A stretch of 5,686 bases of DNA from an uncultured Caldilinea sp. (GTDB taxonomy: Bacteria > Chloroflexota > Anaerolineae > Caldilineales > Caldilineaceae). The position numbers and the translations under genes are program-made. Below are positions 1 through 5,686 of this stretch, piece by piece (position 1 is the first letter of the stretch; each line of letters opens with the position of its first letter). The notes beneath the pieces are model-generated. The model had not been told where the DNA came from. It did not search any database and worked only from the letters and a program-made list of their open reading frames with translations. The stretch is taken from positions 1 through 5,686 of the forward strand of contig CALFWA010000038.1 of assembly GCA_937928035.1 (NCBI GenBank), written 5' to 3'.

Positions 1-2
1 TG

Positions 3-482
3 GCGGGCAGCCGGCCAGGCGCGCTCAGCGCCGCATGTTGGGCGGCGCTGGTGAACATCGGCGAAGAAGGCTATCGCGCCGCGGCAGCCAAAATCCTGGC
101 CACGGCCTGGCTCATCCGCTGCTGGATCGAACAGATTCCAGAGTTGGAAGTGCTGGGCGATCCCCTCTTCGTCATCGCTTTTACGTCGCGTTCGCTCGAC
201 ATCTACCGCGTGCTCGACGCCATGAGCGCGCGCGGATGGAGCCTCAATGGTCTGCATCGGCCGCCTGCGGTTCACATCGCCGTGACGTTGCGCCATACCG
301 AGCCGGGCGTTGCTCAGCGTTTCATCGAGGACCTGCGCGCTGCGGTTGAACATGTCAAGGCGCACCCCGCCGAGAAGGGCGGCATGGCCCCAGTCTACGG
401 CATGGCGGCCTCATTGCCGATGCACGGTGTCGTCGAGGATCTGTTGCGCCGCGTGGTCGATGCGCTGTATCGAGTGGAATAA
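3..482 (+). CDS. PLP-dependent decarboxylase, sphingosine-1-phosphate lyase/glutamate decarboxylase-like (C-terminal part)
   Basis: This is an open reading frame that enters from the left edge, so the true start lies outside the window; the GTG at 51 is an internal valine codon. It gives 159 residues. The fragment opens with GSRPGAL, followed within about 15 residues by NIGEEGY. This block is characteristic of group II PLP-dependent decarboxylases of the sphingosine-1-phosphate lyase type, where it lies downstream of the PLP-binding lysine. The catalytic lysine itself is therefore not visible. The remainder looks like the small C-terminal domain of the fold: a strand (DPLFVIAF), the pattern LDAMSARGWSLNGL, and a terminal amphipathic helix. 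Members cleave phosphorylated long-chain bases or decarboxylate amino acids, and the substrate cannot be told from this part. The gene ends at TAA 480-482 and converges with the decayed gene on the opposite strand. The family is fairly sure; lyase versus decarboxylase is open. Confidence 0.85.
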   Translation, partial: AGSRPGALSAACWAALVNIGEEGYRAAAAKILATAWLIRCWIEQIPELEVLGDPLFVIAFTSRSLDIYRVLDAMSARGWSLNGLHRPPAVHIAVTLRHTEPGVAQRFIEDLRAAVEHVKAHPAEKGGMAPVYGMAASLPMHGVVEDLLRRVVDALYRVE

Positions 483-547
483 TGCCGGTGTATGTAGATG
501 GCGCTGCGGCGGGCCGCGCCGCCGGTGGTCAGTGGTCACAAGTTTGT

Positions 548-1076
548 CTACGCGCAGACAAGCGCCAACCAATCTTCGCTGAATCGATTTCCGTTTACTT
601 ACGTCACGAATCGGATAGGTCGCCCGCAATCTAGGTCGACATACTGACGCAGCCATCCATCTTGAATCTCCAGCCGCAGGGGGAGTTCTCGAATCTCCGC
701 TCCCTCGCTCCAGCCCAGGGCAATTGCACACGCCAGAGGATCGTGAAGGAAGTTAATGATATCCTTCAGCAGGCCCGGGCACTTTGGCCGAAGCAGGCAT
801 CCATCTGCTCTCCAACAGCGCAAGGGCTTCATCGAGCGGGGTCGGAGCGGGCGATGCGGATTTGGTCCAGTAGATCGCAGCCTCCGGCAGCCCAGATCTG
901 ACGCGGTAACAGCCAAGCGAAACGTCGACGCCGGCAGCCACAGGAATGTCTTCCCGACCGGCGAGCTTGAGCGCGCGGCGAACATACCCCGTCCTGCGTC
1001 CTTGATCGTCTGACGTAGTCGTTACGGCGATTAGCTCGACCCCGGCCAGTTCAGCGCCATCGCCCCCCATGAGCTT
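548..1076 (-). pseudogene. Decayed inosine/uridine-type nucleoside hydrolase
   Basis: Two reading frames on the minus strand together spell parts of a nucleoside hydrolase, the family that cleaves ribonucleosides to base and ribose. The N-terminal part (about 1076-790) reads GVELIAVTTTSDDQGRR, then RRALKLAGREDIPVAAG and a DEALALLE helix, as near the start of this family. The C-terminal part (about 775-548) lies in another frame and carries the conserved FLHDPLA segment, ELPLRLE and GRPIRFVT. Intact members are about 300-320 residues; only about 90 and 75 are left, so roughly half, including the middle, is missing. The usual N-terminal DxDxxxDDA metal-binding motif is not recognisable. A TAA at 599-601 interrupts the last part. 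Reading through it gives VNGNRFSEDWLALVCA and a natural-looking stop (TAG, 548-550), so the TAA probably replaced a sense codon. No functional protein is expected. The 5' boundary is approximate. Confidence 0.75.
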
Positions 1077-1184
1077 GCGGTCTGTCGAGGACGCGGGGCT
1101 GGGAGCCGCAACTGGTATCGTAAAAAGGGAGCAAGGGATCGACCGGAGCCGCACCCAGTCGCCGAGAGACTGAATTGTAAATAG

Positions 1185-2034
1185 GTCGATTGCCTGCTCA
1201 GCGCTATCCTGGAACCCACCGGAGATTATCAGGCGGAACTGGTGTTGTTTGCCCATCGCAGAGGATGGCGCATCACTCAGGTTAACCCGCTGCAGGGGCG
1301 CCGCTGGGCGCAAGGCGCAGGCAGGCGCGCCAAGACGGATGTCCAGGACGCTTTGCTGTTGGCCGAATATGGCAAGCGCATGCAGCCGGCCCCCCAGGAG
1401 CAGACGCCGCCCGAGCTTCAGGAACTGGACCTCCTGCTGCGACGACGCCAGGACGTCGAGGAGCTGCCGCAGCGCGAACGCAATCGCCTCTTCAACCTTG
1501 AAAAACATCCTCACCCTCCCGCCAGTGTGCGCCAGAGCCTGGAACGCACCATTCAACCGCTCGAACAAGAATTCACCCAGCTCGAGGAAGCGCTTGAGGC
1601 GTTTCTCAAAGAGCATCCCACCCTCCAAGAACAACAACGCCGTCTACGTTCTGCGCCCGGCGTCGGCGCACGCAGCGTTTTGCGTCTGCTGGTGCTGCTT
1701 TCTCGCTTCCGCACCCTCACCGCAGCGCAGGGAACTGCCAAACAACTCCTCGCCTTTCTCGGCCTCGACCCCGTCCCTTATCGCAGCGGCTCTTCGGTGC
1801 ATCGCCCTCCCTCTATTTCCAAAAAAGGCGATAAGTCCATGCGCGCTTTACTCTACATCGCCGCCTTCGGCGGCGTCTCAGGCCGCAATCCGCTTGGCGA
1901 CTTCTCTTCCCTGCGCGCACGTCACAAACCCCAAAAGGTGGCTCTTGCCGCAGCGGCCCGCAAGATTCTGGTGGGCGTGGGCGGTCTTTCGCTCCGGTCA
2001 ACCTTTCCAAACCGCTCTCAAACCCGTTTCGTGA
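1185..2034 (+). pseudogene. IS110-family transposase, N-terminally truncated and frameshifted
   Basis: The frame beginning just after an in-frame TAG at 1182 reads LEPTGDYQAELVLFAHRRGW, then VNP and KTDVQDALLLAEYG. These correspond to the second, third and fourth acidic positions of the DEDD (RuvC-like) catalytic domain of IS110 transposases: E at 1212-1214, D at 1338-1340 and D at 1347-1349. The first Asp and roughly 40-60 N-terminal residues are absent. A charged helical linker follows (about 1400-1640), then the C-terminal Transposase_20 domain with SAPGVGARSVLRLL, FLGLDPVPY, SGSSVHRPPSISKKGDKSMR and ALLYIAAFGG, including the serine-containing SGSS segment. Near 1971 the frame breaks. Moving to the next frame gives WAWAVFRSGQPFQTALKPVS and a stop at 2032-2034, the expected family ending, consistent with a 2-base loss. 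The continued frame to 2201 is artefactual and runs through the csp terminator. The element is almost certainly inactive. Confidence 0.85.
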
Positions 2035-2110
2035 ATCTTGCTCCCTTGACTATCACGAGAGAATCTACAATGAAGCCGACGCCTTTGCAGAGGCGCAGCT
2101 ACACTCGTAG
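1185..2110 (+). mobile_element. Remnant of an IS110-family insertion sequence
   Basis: The transposase relic marks what is left of an IS110 element. In the IS110 group the non-coding end upstream of the transposase gene normally encodes the bridge RNA that guides target choice. Here everything upstream of about codon 50 of the transposase is missing, so that RNA is lost as well. IS110 elements usually lack long terminal inverted repeats, and none was seen. The left edge is placed where transposase similarity starts. The right edge is uncertain, between the transposase stop at 2034 and the csp terminator beginning near 2115; the intervening 80 bases show no recognisable feature. Confidence 0.6.
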
Positions 2111-2114
2111 ACCC

Positions 2115-2148
2115 AATAAAAGAAGGACCGGCGTTTCACCGGTCCTTC
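2115..2148 (-). terminator. Intrinsic terminator of the cold-shock gene
   Basis: There is a perfect 10-bp inverted repeat, GAAGGACCGG at 2122-2131 and CCGGTCCTTC at 2139-2148, with a 7-nt loop. On the minus strand the hairpin is followed directly by TTTTATT (2121-2115), the U-rich tail of a rho-independent terminator. On the plus strand the flank is CTTTCAG, a poor tail, so the minus orientation is preferred. It lies about 55 nt beyond the csp stop codon. Confidence 0.85.
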
Positions 2149-2202
2149 CTTTCAGAGCGCCGTTTGGTGCGCTCGGTGGGTTCGATATAGCGAGATGCTA
2201 GA

Positions 2203-2460
<258 letters not shown>

Positions 2461-2493
2461 TGAAATGTGGTCGTTTCCAACGGCAAAACAATA

Positions 2494-2522
2494 AGCCGCT
2501 CAAACGTAAGGTCTGAGCGGCT
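2494..2522 (-). promoter_or_regulatory. Hairpin in the csp mRNA leader
   Basis: A perfect 9-bp inverted repeat, AGCCGCTCA (2494-2502) and TGAGCGGCT (2514-2522), flanks an 11-nt loop. Read on the minus strand it is followed by TATTGTTTT, a moderately U-rich stretch, so it resembles a weak intrinsic terminator. It sits between the predicted csp promoter and the csp start, about 80 nt upstream of the ATG. Cold-shock mRNAs commonly carry long structured leaders, and CspA-family proteins can act as antiterminators, so a regulatory role (attenuation, stability or temperature sensing) is plausible. It could instead be an ordinary leader fold. Confidence 0.55.
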
Positions 2523-2523
2523 G

Positions 2524-2555
<32 letters not shown>

Positions 2556-2562
2556 ATAACAA

Positions 2563-2591
2563 AGCATATCCTGTTTTAGCGAAGCTGTCAA
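2563..2591 (-). promoter_or_regulatory. Sigma-70-type promoter for the cold-shock gene
   Basis: On the minus strand a consensus -35 box TTGACA (2586-2591) is followed after exactly 17 nt by TATGCT (2563-2568), a good -10 box. The predicted transcription start near 2556 gives a leader of about 140 nt, in the range typical of cspA mRNAs. A second TATGCT at 2553-2558 lies too far (27 nt) from the -35 box to pair with it. Confidence 0.75.
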
Positions 2592-2626
2592 ATTTGGAAT
2601 GGTGCGCGCAACACATTTATTTTATT

Positions 2627-2764
2627 TCACGCGCTGTTTAGTATCTTCCACAAACCGGCGAACAGTTCGCTCACGCTGGCGTAGTGCATCGGCGCGCCGC
2701 CATTGCAATCGATCGTCGTCGCGCGCCAGGGCGCAGTTTCATTCTCTCGCCAAAAGCGCACCAT
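2627..2764 (-). CDS. Small hypothetical protein, or the 3' end of a frameshifted gene
   Basis: From the ATG at 2764 this gives 45 residues. They include MVRFWRENETAPWRATTIDC and MHYASVSELFAGLWKIL, a pattern of a basic/aromatic strand, a second strand and a short helix. Small proteins of the form VRLWRE..WRA..G...FASLEELFAFL are remembered from Chloroflexota genomes without known function; this is a recollection, not a search. No ribosome binding site precedes the ATG. The same frame stays open upstream and looks coding back to about 2865 (PPAYLSAAYAERAYWRNYC), but that stretch contains no ATG, GTG or TTG. The segment may therefore be the 3' end of the ORF that ends at 2839, joined through a frameshift. 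Function is unknown. Confidence 0.4.
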   Translation of the reverse strand: MVRFWRENETAPWRATTIDCNGGAPMHYASVSELFAGLWKILNSA

Positions 2765-2838
2765 CACAGTGCAGTAGTTGCGCCAGTAAGCGCGTTCTGC
2801 ATAGGCAGCGCTGAGATAAGCGGGAGGTTGGGGATTTT

Positions 2839-3115
2839 CTATTGCGTCTTCTGGGAGAGATGTTGCTGACCTTGGGAGATCGTCTCGTCGGCGGCGTGGA
2901 TGATCCGCTCGTGGTGGACGCCATCGGAGGGAAGGTGTTGCAGGCTGTCGGCGACGCCCGCGGGGCGGCATTTCTCCACCGCGGGCGTCAGCATCTGCTC
3001 GAACAGGCGAGCGCTTTCCCCGGGACAAAGCTTCAGGAGCACGTGCAAGCGCTGTTGGGCGATTCGTCGCCCCTCGACTTTTGCTGACGCACGGTCAGCT
3101 TTTCCAGCGGACGCC

Positions 3116-3123
<8 letters not shown>
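2839..3123 (-). CDS. Unrecognised ORF downstream of fmdB, possibly frameshifted at its end
   Basis: This gives about 94 residues from a GTG at 3123 that overlaps the end of fmdB (stop at 3116-3118), an arrangement compatible with translational coupling. No clear ribosome binding site is seen and the frame is open further upstream, so the start is uncertain. The N-terminus is basic and alanine-rich. The middle looks helical (AQQRLHVLLKLCPGESARLF), and the end reads DGVHHERIIHAADETI before a TAG at 2839. I do not recognise a family. The opposite strand carries an 81-codon ORF over the same bases; the minus strand is preferred because of strand continuity with fmdB and a more natural amino acid make-up. 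The end may be created by a frameshift into the frame that ends at 2627. Confidence 0.4.
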
Positions 3124-3319
<196 letters not shown>

Positions 3320-3327
3320 ACTCTTTT

Positions 3328-3333
3328 CCTCCT
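3328..3333 (-). promoter_or_regulatory. Ribosome binding site of the FmdB gene
   Basis: Consensus AGGAGG on the minus strand, 8 nt before the ATG at 3319, in the short gap behind the TauE gene. Confidence 0.85.
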
Positions 3334-3340
3334 CTTTTCT

Positions 3341-4105
<765 letters not shown>

Positions 4106-4178
4106 AACAAAACCACCCCGATTTCAACCTAAATTCTCGAATCTCTGTCGTCGGTTCGCCGACCGATCGGTTCTTTGG

Positions 4179-5606
<1,428 letters not shown>

Positions 5607-5613
5607 CTGTTTT

Positions 5614-5619
5614 CCTCCT
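5614..5619 (-). promoter_or_regulatory. Ribosome binding site of the persulfide dioxygenase gene
   Basis: Consensus AGGAGG on the minus strand, 7 nt before the ATG at 5606, fixes the start in the 31-nt gap behind the upstream rhodanese gene. Confidence 0.85.
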
Positions 5620-5637
5620 TGAAACGAGCGAAATTTC

Positions 5638-5686
5638 TTACCTCGTCACCGGCAAACCCTGTCGCACCCAGTCGATAATGCCGCCC
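5638..5686 (-). CDS. C-terminal end of a rhodanese-like protein (partial)
   Basis: Only the last 15 codons and the TAA (5638-5640) are in the window. They read GGIIDWVRQGLPVTR, which matches the typical end of single-domain rhodanese-like sulfurtransferases (a GG-I-x-W-x-x-x-GLPV helix and tail). The catalytic Cys loop is outside the window. It is the gene immediately upstream, on the same strand, of the persulfide dioxygenase fusion, so it is likely a sulfane-sulfur carrier in the same operon. The assignment rests on a short stretch plus context. Confidence 0.7.
   Translation of the reverse strand, partial: GGIIDWVRQGLPVTR

Noticed and set aside
506..522. GC hairpin GCGGCG/CGCCGC downstream of the PLP decarboxylase gene, considered as its terminator
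   Set aside because: It has no T-rich tail on either strand, and the surrounding bases are simply GC-rich.
753..1637. A 294-codon minus-strand frame
   Set aside because: It is a chimera. Its first half is antisense to the transposase relic and only its last part is nucleoside hydrolase-like, so it is not one protein.
2122..2148. The csp terminator hairpin read on the plus strand as a transposase terminator
   Set aside because: The plus-strand tail is CTTTCAG with too few T residues, while the minus strand has a proper TTTTATT tail and a gene just upstream.
2842..3087. An 81-codon plus-strand ORF
   Set aside because: It shares codon register with the minus-strand ORF, has no ribosome binding site, and its composition resembles an antisense shadow. 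The opposite strand fits the operon better. Not fully excluded.

Overview
The window most likely comes from a moderately GC-rich bacterium. The style of the IS110 transposase, the tandem sulfur genes and the FmdB protein suggest a Chloroflexota (Caldilinea/Anaerolineae-like) genome. That assignment rests on protein flavour only and is an inference. No rRNA, tRNA or CRISPR array was seen.

Layout. Positions 1-482 (+) hold the C-terminal end of a PLP-dependent decarboxylase of the sphingosine-1-phosphate lyase/glutamate decarboxylase type. Positions 548 to about 1076 (-) hold a decayed nucleoside hydrolase gene, with a truncated N-terminus, a large internal loss with frameshift, and an in-frame stop near the C-terminus. 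Positions 1185-2034 (+) hold an IS110-family transposase relic that lacks its N-terminus and carries a 2-base frameshift close to its end. Together, 548-2034 is a patch of gene decay between intact genes.

Positions 2115-2591 (-) form a self-contained cold-shock protein unit. It has a good sigma-70-type promoter, a leader of about 140 nt with a stable hairpin, a strong ribosome binding site, a 70-aa CspA-family protein and an intrinsic terminator.

Positions 2627-5686 (-) form one closely spaced gene row. In transcription order it contains the last residues of a rhodanese-like protein, a 475-aa persulfide dioxygenase fused to two rhodanese modules (CstB-like), a TauE/SafE membrane permease, a small FmdB-type zinc-ribbon protein, and one or two unrecognised small ORFs that look broken by a frameshift. 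The rhodanese, CstB-like and TauE combination matches the known logic of sulfide/persulfide detoxification: sulfane sulfur is relayed, oxidised to sulfite or thiosulfate, and the oxyanion is exported. FmdB may be a metal or redox-sensing accessory.

No clearly undescribed system is evident. The best leads are the sulfur operon with its unexplained tail, the csp leader hairpin, and the pseudogene/IS scar.
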